Notes: generated by a model not told the origin, from the sequence alone. A stretch of 64,000 nucleotides of DNA from Nakamurella alba (GCF_009707545.1 NZ_WLYK01000005.1:372001-436000), one strand, 5' to 3'; positions 37,945-46,770 are shown, numbered from the stretch's first letter. Program-made: numbers and translations.

Positions 37945-38397
37945 ATGGGTGTGCAGAAGTTCGACCATGTCGGCGTGAACGTCGACGACCTCGACGCGAT
38001 GGAGGACTTCTTCCGGGCGCTGGGCTTCGAGGTCGGCGAGCGGTGGACGGCCGAGGGCGCGTTCATCGAGGACGTCATCGGTGTGCCCGGGGTCCGGTCG
38101 GAGGCAGTGATGATCACCGTGCCCGGTGGCGACACCCGCCTCGAGCTCTCGAAGTACCACGCACCGGCGGAACCGTCGCCCGGGCCGGAGTCGGTGATCC
38201 GGCACGGTTACCGGCACATCGCGTTCGAGATCGACGACCTGGACGAGGCTCTCACTGCGGTGCGGGAGCGTGGCCTGGAGTTGGTCGGCGAGATCACCGA
38301 GTACGAGGACATCTACCGGATGTGCTTCGTCCGGGGCCCGGAGGGGCTGATCGTCGAACTGGCGCAACGACTCTCGGGCACCGAGCCGCTCGGCTGA
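37945..38397 (+). CDS. VOC-family protein with glyoxalase-type metal ligands
   Basis: A 150-residue VOC protein: KFDHVGVNVDDLDAMEDFFRALGFEV, then RLELSKY, YRHIAFEIDDLDEALTAVRERGLEL, and GPEGLIVELAQRL. The likely metal set is H8, the Glu in LELSK, the His in YRHIAFE and the Glu in IVELAQ, so it may be a true lyase or dioxygenase. This contrasts with the VOC gene near 20 kb, where such ligands are less clear. It follows the RibD-like gene with a 44-base gap and converges on the RES toxin gene. Confidence 0.9.
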   Translation: MGVQKFDHVGVNVDDLDAMEDFFRALGFEVGERWTAEGAFIEDVIGVPGVRSEAVMITVPGGDTRLELSKYHAPAEPSPGPESVIRHGYRHIAFEIDDLDEALTAVRERGLELVGEITEYEDIYRMCFVRGPEGLIVELAQRLSGTEPLG

Positions 38398-38398
38398 G

Positions 38399-39061
38399 TC
38401 ACGCCAACCGGTAGTTCAGCCGCCGCGCGGCGTTCTCCACCATCGGCCGGATCGCCGGGTCGGAGAGGGCAAAGGTCTCGGCCCGGCGGGGCAACGCCGG
38501 GGTGGCGCGCTCCCACAGTGCGACCGCCCGGCCGGCCGGGACCACCGACGACGGGTACACCAGGCCCTGCACGTCCGGGTACCGCCGGTGGATCGCCTGC
38601 GCCCACAGCCGTGCCCGGTCGCGGGGTCCGGAGGTGATCGCACCGTTGCCGCCGGCCACGGTGACCCAGTCCGAGTCGCCGAGGTCGAGCAACCGCAGCG
38701 GCCGGGCCAGGGTGAAGATCGCGATCCAGTCGGCGGACGGCCCGGGCGCGATGGTGCGGGTGGACTGGTAGTACTCGGCGTGCGCGGTGACGAAGCCCGG
38801 GTACGCGGTGCCGCCGACGAGCACCCCGTTCACCGAGCCGTACAGGATCCGGTGGTCCGGGTGGTCGCCGGTCGGGCCGGGATGGTGGTCGAACCGGCTG
38901 TTCGTCGGGCCCCACGACCGGAACGCGTTCCAGCGCGCCGGGTACGGTCCGGCCGTCGGGTGGATGCGCACCACCGGGGTCCCGCGGTCCAGCACCCGGA
39001 TCCACGGGTCGGGGTCGTCGGGCCAGGTCCCGGGGTCCGGGTCCGGCAGCCGTTCACTCAC
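38399..39061 (-). CDS. RES-domain toxin (NAD+-degrading type), module 1
   Basis: A 220-residue RES toxin. The three family residues are R32 (VVRIHP), the Glu in TAHAEYYQ and the Ser in GLVYPSSVVP; WNAFRSWGPTNSRFDHHPGPTGDH lies between. RES toxins of MbcT/Res type destroy NAD+ inside the cell. GTG 39061 overlaps the antitoxin stop by 8 bases, so translation is coupled; ATG 39094 would add 11 residues. The toxin of module 2 (61256) shares the WN.FR..GPT.SR.D.HP and RPLRLLDL motifs, so the two are diverged homologs. Confidence 0.9.
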   Translation of the reverse strand: MSERLPDPDPGTWPDDPDPWIRVLDRGTPVVRIHPTAGPYPARWNAFRSWGPTNSRFDHHPGPTGDHPDHRILYGSVNGVLVGGTAYPGFVTAHAEYYQSTRTIAPGPSADWIAIFTLARPLRLLDLGDSDWVTVAGGNGAITSGPRDRARLWAQAIHRRYPDVQGLVYPSSVVPAGRAVALWERATPALPRRAETFALSDPAIRPMVENAARRLNYRLA

Positions 39062-39674
39062 CCGCGAGATCCGCGACGACTCCCGGGTCGCCACCCGCCT
39101 GCAGCCACTCGAGAGGCGACACCTGACGGTCGCCGAGCGCCAGGTCGACGTGCGGATGGGTCAGGAAACCCTCGACGGCGATCAGCGGCCGGTCGACCGG
39201 TACCCGGGGGGCCACCTGCGCCCAGCCGGGCAGCTCGCCGGTGTCGGTGAACTGGAAGCGGGGCAACCGGTGGGAGCCCCGCACCACGGTCGAGAGCAGG
39301 GTCCGCGCGCGCAGTCGTTGCCGGATCCGGCTGTCGCCGACACCGAGCAGCTCGGCGGCCTCCCGGGTGCTCAGAGCGTCCTTCACCAGGCGCTCGTAAC
39401 CGAGCGCGGTGCTGAAAGAAGCGCGCAGACCCGGTGGCGCGGGTGTCGGGTCTGCGCCGACGGACGCCAGAGCCCGCCGTTGCGCCGCCGACAGGGGCTG
39501 CGCCTGCTCCACCGCGGGGAGCAGCGGCTGCACGGTGTCGAGGAACGAGTCGATCGACTGGCCGCTGGCCTCTTCGACCCGGCGGAGCCGCTCGAGCAGG
39601 CGGGCGGTCGCCGGGTCGGTCGGCCCGGACCGGGCCAGCTCGTCGAGGGCATCGAGAACGGGGGAGTGGGACAC
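39054..39674 (-). CDS. RES-module antitoxin with excisionase-like HTH, module 1
   Basis: A 206-residue antitoxin encoded just upstream of the RES toxin. Residues about 1-100 are helical and Leu/Ala-rich. A middle HTH of MerR/excisionase type follows (STREAAELLGVGDSRIRQRLRARTLLSTVVRGSHRLPRFQF). The C-terminus, IAVEGFLTHPHVDLALGDRQVSPLEWLQAGGDP, resembles the toxin-binding tail of DUF2384/MbcA antitoxins. GTG 39674 has AGGAGG at 9 bases; GTG 39680 is the alternative. The equivalent gene at 60677 has the same order of parts, so this is a real family. Confidence 0.85.
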   Translation of the reverse strand: MSHSPVLDALDELARSGPTDPATARLLERLRRVEEASGQSIDSFLDTVQPLLPAVEQAQPLSAAQRRALASVGADPTPAPPGLRASFSTALGYERLVKDALSTREAAELLGVGDSRIRQRLRARTLLSTVVRGSHRLPRFQFTDTGELPGWAQVAPRVPVDRPLIAVEGFLTHPHVDLALGDRQVSPLEWLQAGGDPGVVADLAGE

Positions 39675-39689
39675 GCGCACCTCCTACCC

Positions 39690-39709
39690 ACTCACGATAA
39701 CTCACGATG
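39690..39709 (-). promoter_or_regulatory. Promoter/operator of RES module 1
   Basis: ACTCACGATA and ACTCACGATG are tandem 10-bp repeats. Read on the minus strand, TATCGT (39699-39694) is a -10 box within them. The repeat lies 16 bases before the antitoxin start and is a likely self-repression site. Confidence 0.5.
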
Positions 39710-39736
39710 CGAGTGAACAGGAGGTGCTCGTCGAGG

Positions 39737-41938
39737 TCAGACCTTCTGCTCCTCCGGAGCGGACTCCCGCTCCGCCTCCAGCTTGCGGAGCAGCTTCTCG
39801 CCCTCGATGTCGACGTCCGGCAGCACCTTCCCGAGCCACTTCGGGAGATACCAGGCGGCCTTGCCGAGCAGGGTCATCACCGCCGGCACCAGGGTCATCC
39901 GGACCAGGAAGGCGTCGGCCAGCACACCGATGCCGAGTGAGAAGCCGATCGAGGCGATGATCGCGTCGGGCGCCAGGATGAACCCGGCGAACACACTGGT
40001 CATGATGATCGCCGCAGCCACCACCACCTGCGCGCCGGCCGTGAACCCGCCCACCACAGCAGTTTTCGGATCCGCGCCGTGGGCATAGGCCTCGCGCATG
40101 CCGGACACCATGAACACCTGGTAGTCCATCGCCAGCCCGAACAGCACGCCGATCAGGATGATCGGCAGGAAAGAGATGATCGGCGAGGGTGTGTCGACGC
40201 CGAAGATCGCGCTCAGCCAGCCCCACTGGTAGACGGCCACCACGGCGCCGAAGCTGACGCCGACGGACAGCAGGAACCCGAGGGCCGCCTTCACCGGGAC
40301 CACGATCGAGCGGAACACCAGCAGCAGCAGGATCAGGGCCAGCCCGACCACCAGGATCAGGTAGACCGGCAACGCGTCGGCCAGCTTCTCCGAGACGTCG
40401 ATCGCCACGGCGGTCTGACCGGTGACGGCCACGGTGGCACCGGCCCCGGCGGCCCAGGTCGCGGTGTCGGCCCGCAGGTCGTGCACCAGATCCTCGGTGG
40501 CGATGTCGGACGGTCCGGTCTTCGGGATCACCTGCAGGAAACCGAGTGTGCCGTCCTGGCTGACCGCACCGGGCAGCACCATCGGGCCGGCGGGCAGCGC
40601 GCTGATCCGGCCGGCCAGCTCGGTCATGTCGGCCTGCAGTTCCGCCGGCTGCGCCTCGACGGTGACGATCAGCGGCCCGTTGAAGCCCGGTCCGAACGAC
40701 TCGGAGATCAGGTCGTAGGCCTTGCGGGCGGTGGAGTCGGGAGCCTTGGAGCCGTCGTCCGGCAGCGCCAGGTGCAGCTTGGTGGTCGGGATCGCGATCA
40801 CGCCCATCAGCGCGATCACCCCGACGACCACCAGGGCGGGCCGCTTCGTCACGCCGCGGATCCAGCGGCCGGCGCGGTGGGTGTGGTCGATCGCACCGAC
40901 GTGCTCGCCGCGGGCACGGATCTCGGCAGCGGCCTCGCGGTCCCGCTTGCGTAGCACCCGGTCACCGGCCAGCGACAGCAGCGCCGGCACCAGGGTGATC
41001 GCGATGAGCACGGCGACGGCGACGGTGGCCGCCGCGCCCAGGCCCATCACGGTCAGGAACGGGATGCCGACCACGCTGAGCGCCGCCAGCGCGATGAGGA
41101 CGGTGAGGCCGGCGAAGACGACCGCGGACCCGGCGGTACCCACCGCGCGGGCGATGGACTCCTGCCCCGGCAGGCCGGCCTTGAGCTGCGCGCGGTGACG
41201 GGAGACGATGAACAGCGCGTAGTCGATGCCCACGGCCAGGCCCAGCATCAGGGCGAGGATCGGCGCGGTGCTGGACATCTCGACCGTGCCGGACACCCAG
41301 AGGATGCCGGCCATGCCGACGCCGACGCCGATCAGCGCGGTCAGCATGGTCATGCCGGCGGCGACGACGGAACCGAAGGTGATCAGCAGGACGACCAGCG
41401 CGATGACCACACCGATGCCCTCGGTGGACCCGATGGACGGGGCCTGCGGGACGGCGCCACCGCCCAACTCGATCTCCAGACCGCCGGTGCGGTGGTCGTC
41501 GGCGATCTGCGCGATGGAATCCTGTGTCGTCTCAGGGATCTCGGTGATCTGCCCGGTGAAGGTGATCGACGACAGTGCCACCTTCCCGTCCGGGGAGACC
41601 GCCTGCGTGGTGATCGGATCGGTGATGTTGACGACGCCGGGCAGCTTCCCGACCTCGGTCACCACATCCTGGATGGCCGCCTGCTGCGCGGCGACGGTGC
41701 CGTCCTCGACGGCGAACACGATGCGACCAGAGGCCCCACCGGCGCCGGGGATCTTCTCCGCCAGCTGGTCGAGCGCCTTCTGCGCCTCGGTGCCGGGGAT
41801 GGAGAAGGAGTTGGTGAAGGTGCCGGAGAACGCCGCGGCGCCGCCGCCGAGGCCCAGCAGGATCACCAGCCAGCCGGCGATCACCGCCCAGCGGCGGCGG
41901 GCCGCGAACGCCCCGAGTCGGTGCAGGAGGGTAGCCAT
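39737..41938 (-). CDS. MMPL-family RND transporter
   Basis: A 733-residue inner-membrane transporter with 12 predicted helices in two halves and two large outer loops. Key stretches are LALMLGLAVGIDYALFIVSRHR (helix 4, with the GxDYALF proton-relay Asp-Tyr pair) and LIGVLFGLAMDYQVFMVSGMREAY (helix 10, the same motif). MMPL proteins of actinobacteria export lipids, polyketides or drugs using the proton gradient. The end is charged (EAERESAPEEQKV). GGAAGG precedes the ATG. It is probably transcribed after the TetR gene, 95 bases upstream, and under its control. The substrate is unknown. Confidence 0.94.
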   Translation of the reverse strand: MATLLHRLGAFAARRRWAVIAGWLVILLGLGGGAAAFSGTFTNSFSIPGTEAQKALDQLAEKIPGAGGASGRIVFAVEDGTVAAQQAAIQDVVTEVGKLPGVVNITDPITTQAVSPDGKVALSSITFTGQITEIPETTQDSIAQIADDHRTGGLEIELGGGAVPQAPSIGSTEGIGVVIALVVLLITFGSVVAAGMTMLTALIGVGVGMAGILWVSGTVEMSSTAPILALMLGLAVGIDYALFIVSRHRAQLKAGLPGQESIARAVGTAGSAVVFAGLTVLIALAALSVVGIPFLTVMGLGAAATVAVAVLIAITLVPALLSLAGDRVLRKRDREAAAEIRARGEHVGAIDHTHRAGRWIRGVTKRPALVVVGVIALMGVIAIPTTKLHLALPDDGSKAPDSTARKAYDLISESFGPGFNGPLIVTVEAQPAELQADMTELAGRISALPAGPMVLPGAVSQDGTLGFLQVIPKTGPSDIATEDLVHDLRADTATWAAGAGATVAVTGQTAVAIDVSEKLADALPVYLILVVGLALILLLLVFRSIVVPVKAALGFLLSVGVSFGAVVAVYQWGWLSAIFGVDTPSPIISFLPIILIGVLFGLAMDYQVFMVSGMREAYAHGADPKTAVVGGFTAGAQVVVAAAIIMTSVFAGFILAPDAIIASIGFSLGIGVLADAFLVRMTLVPAVMTLLGKAAWYLPKWLGKVLPDVDIEGEKLLRKLEAERESAPEEQKV

Positions 41939-42033
41939 GGAGATGCCTTCCGGTGCGGGTGTTGTCGGCCGTGCTGGGGTGAACTGGCGATGCTGGGCTG
42001 TGCGTGCGGGGCGGTGCTGGGCAGGGGCGGGGC

Positions 42034-42627
42034 TCAGCGGGTGAGGGCGTCCGGATCGAGTAGCGAGAAGGCCTGGGTCAGCCGCTGGGACAGGCCGTCC
42101 GTGCCACCCGGACGGCCGTCCAGCACCCACGAGTCACCGGCCACCCTGGCCAGCGCGCAGGCGGTGACCGCGAACGCCCGCGGGCGGATGTCGCCGGGCC
42201 GCGCATCGACCAGTGCGACGACGGCCTCGGTGATCCGCTCGATGATCGCGGCGTCGACCGCCACCTCCGCGGCCTGCAGATCCGGCTCGGACTGGACCAG
42301 TTCGACGAAACCGTCGAAGCCGGTCCCGAAACTCTCGGTGAGCCGGGCGAGACCGAGGACGAGCAGGTCCCGCATCGCGGTGCCGGGCGGCGCCGCGGCG
42401 ACCACGTCGAGCACGTCGCTGAGCAGGCCGTCACCGAACCCGACCACGCACTCGGCCTTGCCGGGGAAGTAGTTCGAGAACGTGCGACGCGAGACCCCGG
42501 CCGCCTCCGCGATGTCAGCGACGGTGACCACCTGGTAGCCCCGCTCGATGCAGAGCCCCACCGCTGCCTCGGTGAGCGCGCGCCGGGTGTCGGCCTTCTT
42601 GCGCTCGCGCAATCCACTGGTGGTCAC
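42034..42627 (-). CDS. TetR-family regulator of the MMPL operon
   Basis: A 197-residue repressor. The HTH spans about residues 12-58: ADTRRALTEAAVGLCIERGYQVVTVADIAEAAGVSRRTFSNYFPGKAECV. The ligand-binding C-terminus is all helical. GTG 42627 is the start. Two TTGC-N7-GCAA sites 17 bp apart lie 24-55 bases upstream, a classic autorepression layout. The MMPL gene follows in the same direction with a 95-base gap, so the usual model is induction of the pump by its substrate. Confidence 0.93.
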   Translation of the reverse strand: MTTSGLRERKKADTRRALTEAAVGLCIERGYQVVTVADIAEAAGVSRRTFSNYFPGKAECVVGFGDGLLSDVLDVVAAAPPGTAMRDLLVLGLARLTESFGTGFDGFVELVQSEPDLQAAEVAVDAAIIERITEAVVALVDARPGDIRPRAFAVTACALARVAGDSWVLDGRPGGTDGLSQRLTQAFSLLDPDALTR

Positions 42628-42650
42628 GACGAGGACACTACCCGCTGAAT

Positions 42651-42682
42651 TTGCCCATTGTGCAAGTTTGCCTGGTGAGCAA
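42651..42682. promoter_or_regulatory. Tandem TetR operators TTGC-N7-GCAA
   Basis: TTGCCCATTGTGCAA (42651-42665) and TTGCCTGGTGAGCAA (42668-42682) share the same half-sites; their centres are 17 bp apart. This fits two dimers on adjacent faces, as in QacR/CmeR-type cooperative binding. Confidence 0.7.
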
Positions 42683-42840
42683 CTTCACCGGGCGTGGGCG
42701 GCCGATGCCAGGTACCTTGCCGATCCGACTCGATCCGGTGCACGGCTGTGGTGCTGAGGTGCTGAGGCCAGTGCTTCTCACGCGGGAACGGGAGCCGCCG
42801 GCACCTGTCGAGGTCGGCACTTTCTCAGATCTGGTGCTTT

Positions 42841-42861
42841 CAGCCACGTCGAACGTGGCTG
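42841..42861. terminator. Possible terminator behind the lipase gene
   Basis: CAGCCACGT and its complement form a 9-bp hairpin with a CGA loop, 160 bases after the lipase stop on the minus strand. No U-run is present, and an operator is an alternative. Confidence 0.35.
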
Positions 42862-43020
42862 CTGGCAACGGATGTGGTGGATCGCCCCCCCGACCACGGC
42901 GGAGGCATTCCCTCGGTGGCGCGGATCCCTGGCCCGCCACGCTCACTGGGCGGCTCACCCTGACGGAGGTGGGCGGAGCTTCTGGCCGACCATGAGCCGG
43001 CACCCGCACCCGGCGACCGA

Positions 43021-44292
43021 TCAGCAGGTGCTGGTCGGTGCCTCCCCGGCGAGGATCTGCTGGAAGTAGCTCGCCACGTCGCCCGAGGCGGTGAGCGCGA
43101 CGGTGCCGTGGTCGTCGTCGGGGTAGAGCTTGAAGTCGACGGGACGTCCAGCGGCGCACTGGGTCCCGACGAACTTCTCGGTGGCGGACGGCACCACCAG
43201 GGTGTCCTTCCCGCCCTGGGCGACGAACAGCGGCAGGTCGGCCGGGGTGGCCGCCGGGGTGTTCTCCTGCAGCAGGGTGGCCCACGGTTCGACGGTCTCC
43301 GGATCCGCGCGCAGGTACTTGCCGATCAACGGCCGGGCGTAGTTGTGCAGCTCGGCGTTCTGCCCGAGCAGGCACAGCTGCGACATCGGAGCTGTCGCCG
43401 CGACCCCCTCCGGGGTGAGGATCTGGTCGAGTGACATGCCGGGATAGCGGGCACCGTAGGCACTCTGGAAGCCGGAGAAGGCGTAGGAACCGATCGTGAC
43501 ACCGGAGATGTCGTCGATGTCGGCCTTGAGCAGCGCCCCCAGGTCCGCGGCGGGAGCAGCGACGGCGACGGCCTTCACGTCCATCTCCGGCGCGTACTCA
43601 GCGGCGAGCTGGCCGGCGAACAGCGCTGCCTGACCGCCCTGCGAGTGCCCCCAGAACACGGTGGTGCTGCCGCTGCCGACCTCCGGCAGGGATCGCGCGG
43701 CCCGCACCGAGTCCAGCACGCTGTGCCCCTCGGACGCCCCGATCAGGTAGGAGCTGGGGCCCTCGACGCCGAGGCCCGGGTAGTCCGCCGCGGCGATGGC
43801 GTACCCGGCGTTCAGCAGCGGACCGATCGCTTCGATCGACAGGAACGGGGTCATGCCGTTCGACGGCGCGCAGCGGGCGACCGCACCGGTGGTCGGATGT
43901 GCCCAGCCGACCACCACCCGACCGCCGGCCGGGGCCGGGGTGTCCGGGGTGACGACGACGCCGGAGGTCAGGATGTCCCGGCCGAAGGCGTCGGTGGAGT
44001 GGTAGAGGACGCGCCAGCCGATGGACCCCTCCGGAGCGCTGTTCAGCCGTTCGGTCCGGACCACGGTGCCCGGGGCGGCGGAGGTCAACGGCGACGGCGG
44101 CACGTAGAACGACGCGTCGCCGATCGACTCGATCTCGCCGGCCGCGAGCTCGTCCTCGACACTGCGCGGGATGATCGCCAGCACCACGCCGACGGCCACC
44201 GCGACCACCAGCAGTGCGATCCCGAGGATCCGGAGCAGCAGCGGACGACCGTGCCGTTCGCCCGGATCGTCCGCTTCCACGCCAGTGATCAT
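43021..44292 (-). CDS. Membrane-anchored secretory lipase (LIP family)
   Basis: A 423-residue protein with an N-terminal helix (about 17-42) and an extracytoplasmic alpha/beta-hydrolase of the secretory lipase group. The nucleophile is S217 in WGHSQGGQAA, the acid is in GGKDTLVVPSA and the His in PDDDHGTV. Family traits are ADYPGLGVEGPSSYLIG and the long lid region. It likely splits acylglycerols or related esters outside the cell. The helix has no clear cleavage site, so it may stay anchored. It is divergent from the GntR gene with 80 bases between starts; the GntR operator lies in that gap. Confidence 0.9.
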   Translation of the reverse strand: MITGVEADDPGERHGRPLLLRILGIALLVVAVAVGVVLAIIPRSVEDELAAGEIESIGDASFYVPPSPLTSAAPGTVVRTERLNSAPEGSIGWRVLYHSTDAFGRDILTSGVVVTPDTPAPAGGRVVVGWAHPTTGAVARCAPSNGMTPFLSIEAIGPLLNAGYAIAAADYPGLGVEGPSSYLIGASEGHSVLDSVRAARSLPEVGSGSTTVFWGHSQGGQAALFAGQLAAEYAPEMDVKAVAVAAPAADLGALLKADIDDISGVTIGSYAFSGFQSAYGARYPGMSLDQILTPEGVAATAPMSQLCLLGQNAELHNYARPLIGKYLRADPETVEPWATLLQENTPAATPADLPLFVAQGGKDTLVVPSATEKFVGTQCAAGRPVDFKLYPDDDHGTVALTASGDVASYFQQILAGEAPTSTC

Positions 44293-44335
44293 GACAGCGT
44301 GCCGGACGATCCGGCCAGGTGGGCCGCGCGCCTTC

Positions 44336-44365
44336 TTGTGCAGATGTCCGACATCTGCATACGAT
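44336..44365 (+). promoter_or_regulatory. GntR promoter with embedded 21-bp palindrome
   Basis: TTGTGC (44336-44341) and TACGAT (44360-44365) are -35/-10 boxes 18 bp apart. Between and overlapping them is a perfect palindrome at 44339-44359: TGCAGATGT, CCG, ACATCTGCA. The ATG at 44373 lies 8 bases after the -10, giving a leaderless message. A GntR dimer here would block its own promoter. Confidence 0.7.
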
Positions 44366-44372
44366 CGCCGAC

Positions 44373-45077
44373 ATGACCGGACCCCTGACCGCGCCCGTGC
44401 GCCGGCAACCGCTCGTCGCCCAGGTGGCCGAGCAGTTCCGCGAGCAGATCCGGACCGGCGTCTGGGCGCTGGGCGAGCGGATCCCCGGCGAGCATGCGCT
44501 GGCCACCGAACTCGGCGTCAGCCGCGGCACCGTCCGGGAGGCACTGCGCGCACTGACCCTGGCCGGCCTGCTGGACCCGCGGGTCGGGGACGGCACCTAC
44601 GTGTCCGGGACCTCCGATCTCGCGGCGACCCTGCGTCGGGAGACCGACGGGGCCGGCGACCTTGCTCATGCCATCGACCTGCGGGCCGTGCTCGACGGGG
44701 CCGCCGCCCGGCGTGCGGCGGCGCAGGCCACCGCCCCGCAGCTCGATCACATCGACCGTCTGCTGGCGGATCGGCGGACCGCGCACGACAGCGGCGACCC
44801 GGCCGCCTTCACCGCGGCCGACACCGCCTTCCACCGGGCGATCGCAATGGCCTCCGGTAACCCTCTGCTCGCCCGGATCTACGACGCCGTCGGCGATCTC
44901 GTGTCCGACAGCATCCGGCGGACCACCGAACTGCCGGAGGACCCGGCACTGCACGAGCTGCACCGCTCGTTGGCCGCCGCCGTGCGCGCCGGGGATCCGG
45001 ACGCCGCCGAGCGGGCCGCCACCGCACTGCTGCAGGACGTGTCCTTCCTCGATGCCGCCCGCCGGGAGCAGTCATGA
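44373..45077 (+). CDS. GntR-family (FadR/FCD-type) regulator
   Basis: A 234-residue regulator. The winged helix (about 8-75) reads VAEQFREQIRTGVWALGERIPGEHALATELGVSRGTVREALRALTLAGLLD. The FCD domain (about 85-230) has AHAIDLRAVLDGAAARRAA, AFTAADTAFHRAIAMASGNPLLARIYDAV and LHELHRSLAAAVRAGDPDAAE; the spaced Asp/His may bind metal plus a carboxylate ligand. The start overlaps no Shine-Dalgarno but follows a -10 box. It overlaps the MOSC-fusion gene by ATGA, so the regulator and enzyme are made together and autoregulated. Confidence 0.93.
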   Translation: MTGPLTAPVRRQPLVAQVAEQFREQIRTGVWALGERIPGEHALATELGVSRGTVREALRALTLAGLLDPRVGDGTYVSGTSDLAATLRRETDGAGDLAHAIDLRAVLDGAAARRAAAQATAPQLDHIDRLLADRRTAHDSGDPAAFTAADTAFHRAIAMASGNPLLARIYDAVGDLVSDSIRRTTELPEDPALHELHRSLAAAVRAGDPDAAERAATALLQDVSFLDAARREQS

Positions 45078-46735
45078 CGACGGTGCTGACCGCCCTGCCG
45101 ACGGCCCGGCTGCTGCAGGTGCGCCTGGGTGGCATCGCGATCCTGGGCAGCTCCGGTATCCGGACCGGGATCGACAAGCAGGAGGTTGCCGGATCGATCC
45201 GGATCGGGCCCCACGGCCTGGACGGTGACCTGCACGCCGAGACCTTCCACGGCGGCGCCGAGAAGGCGATCCTGCAGTACGACCCGGCGCACTACGACCG
45301 CTGGCGGGAGGAGTTCCCGGAGAACAGCGAACGGTTCGTCCCCGGCGCCTTCGGCGAGAACTTCGTCGCCCACGGTTTCAGCGAGACCACGCTCTGCATC
45401 GGCGATGTCGTGCGGGCCGGCACGGCGCTGCTGCAGGTGTCCGAGTCCCGCCAGCCGTGTTTCAAGCTCAACCACCGGATGGGTCACCCGGACATCTCCC
45501 GGCGCTCCCAGGCCACCGGACGGACCGGATGGATGTACCGGGTGCTGCAGCCGGGCGAGGTCGCCGAGGGCGATCTGCTCGAGGTGATCGACCGACCGCT
45601 GCCCGACTGGCCGATCTCCCGCGTCCAGCGCTACCTCTACGACGAGATCGACAACCTCGCCGCCGCAGCGCAACTCGCCGAGCTGGAGCTGCTGTCCCCG
45701 GGGTTCCGCACGCTGTTCCGCAACCGGCTGGAGAACTCCGAGATCGAGGACTGGGAGTCGCGGCTGTCCAACGGCTCGCTGCCGACCGGGACCGTCCGGT
45801 GGTGGGAGGCGGATGTCGCCGAGATCGTCGAGGAGACAGCGACGGTCCGCAGCTTCCGGCTCACCGCCGTCGACGGCGCGGAGTGGCCGGCGTACGAGGC
45901 CGGTGCGCACGTCGACATCAAGGTCGACAACGCGCTGACCCGCAGCTATTCGCTCTGTACCCTGCCCGCGGCCGACGGTTATCGGATCGCGGTCGCGCTG
46001 GCAACGGACGGGCGTGGCGGCTCCCGGCACCTGCACGGCGGCGTCCAAATCGGCGACCGGATCACCGTCAGCGCGCCGCGCAACCATTTCCCGCTCGCCG
46101 CCGGCCCCGGCCCGCACGTGATGGTGGCCGGTGGCATCGGGATCACCCCGTTCCTGTCGATGATCGAGCAGCTCGAGGCGGACGGAACCGACTGGAACCT
46201 GCACTACCTGTGCCGCTCCGCCGATGCTGCCGCCTTCCACCCCGCCCTGTCTCGGGCCTACGGCACACGGGTCCGGCTGCACGTCACCGACGGAGATCCG
46301 TTGCGGCGCATCGATCTCGCCGCGCTGGTGGCCGATCTGCCGGCTTCGGCCCATCTCTACTGCTGCGGGCCGACCACGCTGATGGCCGCCCTGCGTGAAG
46401 CTGCCGCCGACCGGCCGGACGGGACGGTGCACCTGGAGTCGTTCGCCGGGCCGGCCGCGCCCGGCGTCGCCGACTGCGCGCCGTTCACCGCCCGGATCGC
46501 CTCCACCGGCGAGACCCTCGACATCCCGGCCGATTCCACGTTGCTCGCCGAGCTGCGGACGGCCGGGATCCCGGTGGAGTCGTCATGCGAGACCGGCACC
46601 TGCGGCACCTGCAGGGTGGGCGTGCTGGCCGGCGACGTCGAGCACCGCGACCTGGTGCTGTCGCCGCGGGAACGCAAGCTGTGCATGGCCGCCTGCGTCT
46701 CCCGTGCGACAGGGACGGTCCTGCTCGATCTCTGA
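45074..46735 (+). CDS. MOSC + ferredoxin-reductase + [2Fe-2S] ferredoxin fusion
   Basis: A 553-residue three-part oxidoreductase. Residues about 1-225 are a YiiM-like MOSC domain with FHGGAEKAILQYD, FGENFV and the conserved C129 in SRQPCFKLNHRMG, plus its 3-alpha tail. About 240-465 form an FNR-type module of phthalate-dioxygenase-reductase kind (RSYSLCT for the flavin, GIGITPFLSMIEQL for NAD(P)H, CGPTTLMAAL). The last 90 residues are a plant-type ferredoxin with C505, C510, C513 and C537. The layout predicts NAD(P)H to flavin to Fe-S to a Mo-cofactor-like site, for reduction of N-hydroxylated or similar compounds. It overlaps the GntR gene by four bases. Confidence 0.92.
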   Translation: MTTVLTALPTARLLQVRLGGIAILGSSGIRTGIDKQEVAGSIRIGPHGLDGDLHAETFHGGAEKAILQYDPAHYDRWREEFPENSERFVPGAFGENFVAHGFSETTLCIGDVVRAGTALLQVSESRQPCFKLNHRMGHPDISRRSQATGRTGWMYRVLQPGEVAEGDLLEVIDRPLPDWPISRVQRYLYDEIDNLAAAAQLAELELLSPGFRTLFRNRLENSEIEDWESRLSNGSLPTGTVRWWEADVAEIVEETATVRSFRLTAVDGAEWPAYEAGAHVDIKVDNALTRSYSLCTLPAADGYRIAVALATDGRGGSRHLHGGVQIGDRITVSAPRNHFPLAAGPGPHVMVAGGIGITPFLSMIEQLEADGTDWNLHYLCRSADAAAFHPALSRAYGTRVRLHVTDGDPLRRIDLAALVADLPASAHLYCCGPTTLMAALREAAADRPDGTVHLESFAGPAAPGVADCAPFTARIASTGETLDIPADSTLLAELRTAGIPVESSCETGTCGTCRVGVLAGDVEHRDLVLSPRERKLCMAACVSRATGTVLLDL

Positions 46736-46770
46736 GCGGGCGCCCGGCGTTCGGCTCGACGCTGATCTGA

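Larger units (their letters stand above)
42628..43020. other. Spacer between TetR gene and lipase gene
   Basis: This 393-base region has no gene with coding character. It holds the tandem TetR operators (42651-42682) and a 9-bp perfect hairpin (42841-42861). The TetR-proximal part is relatively AT-rich and carries the promoter. Confidence 0.5.

Noticed and set aside
42651..42995. 114-residue plus-strand frame in the TetR-lipase spacer
   Set aside because: It begins within the TetR operator, has no ribosome-binding site and no family likeness.
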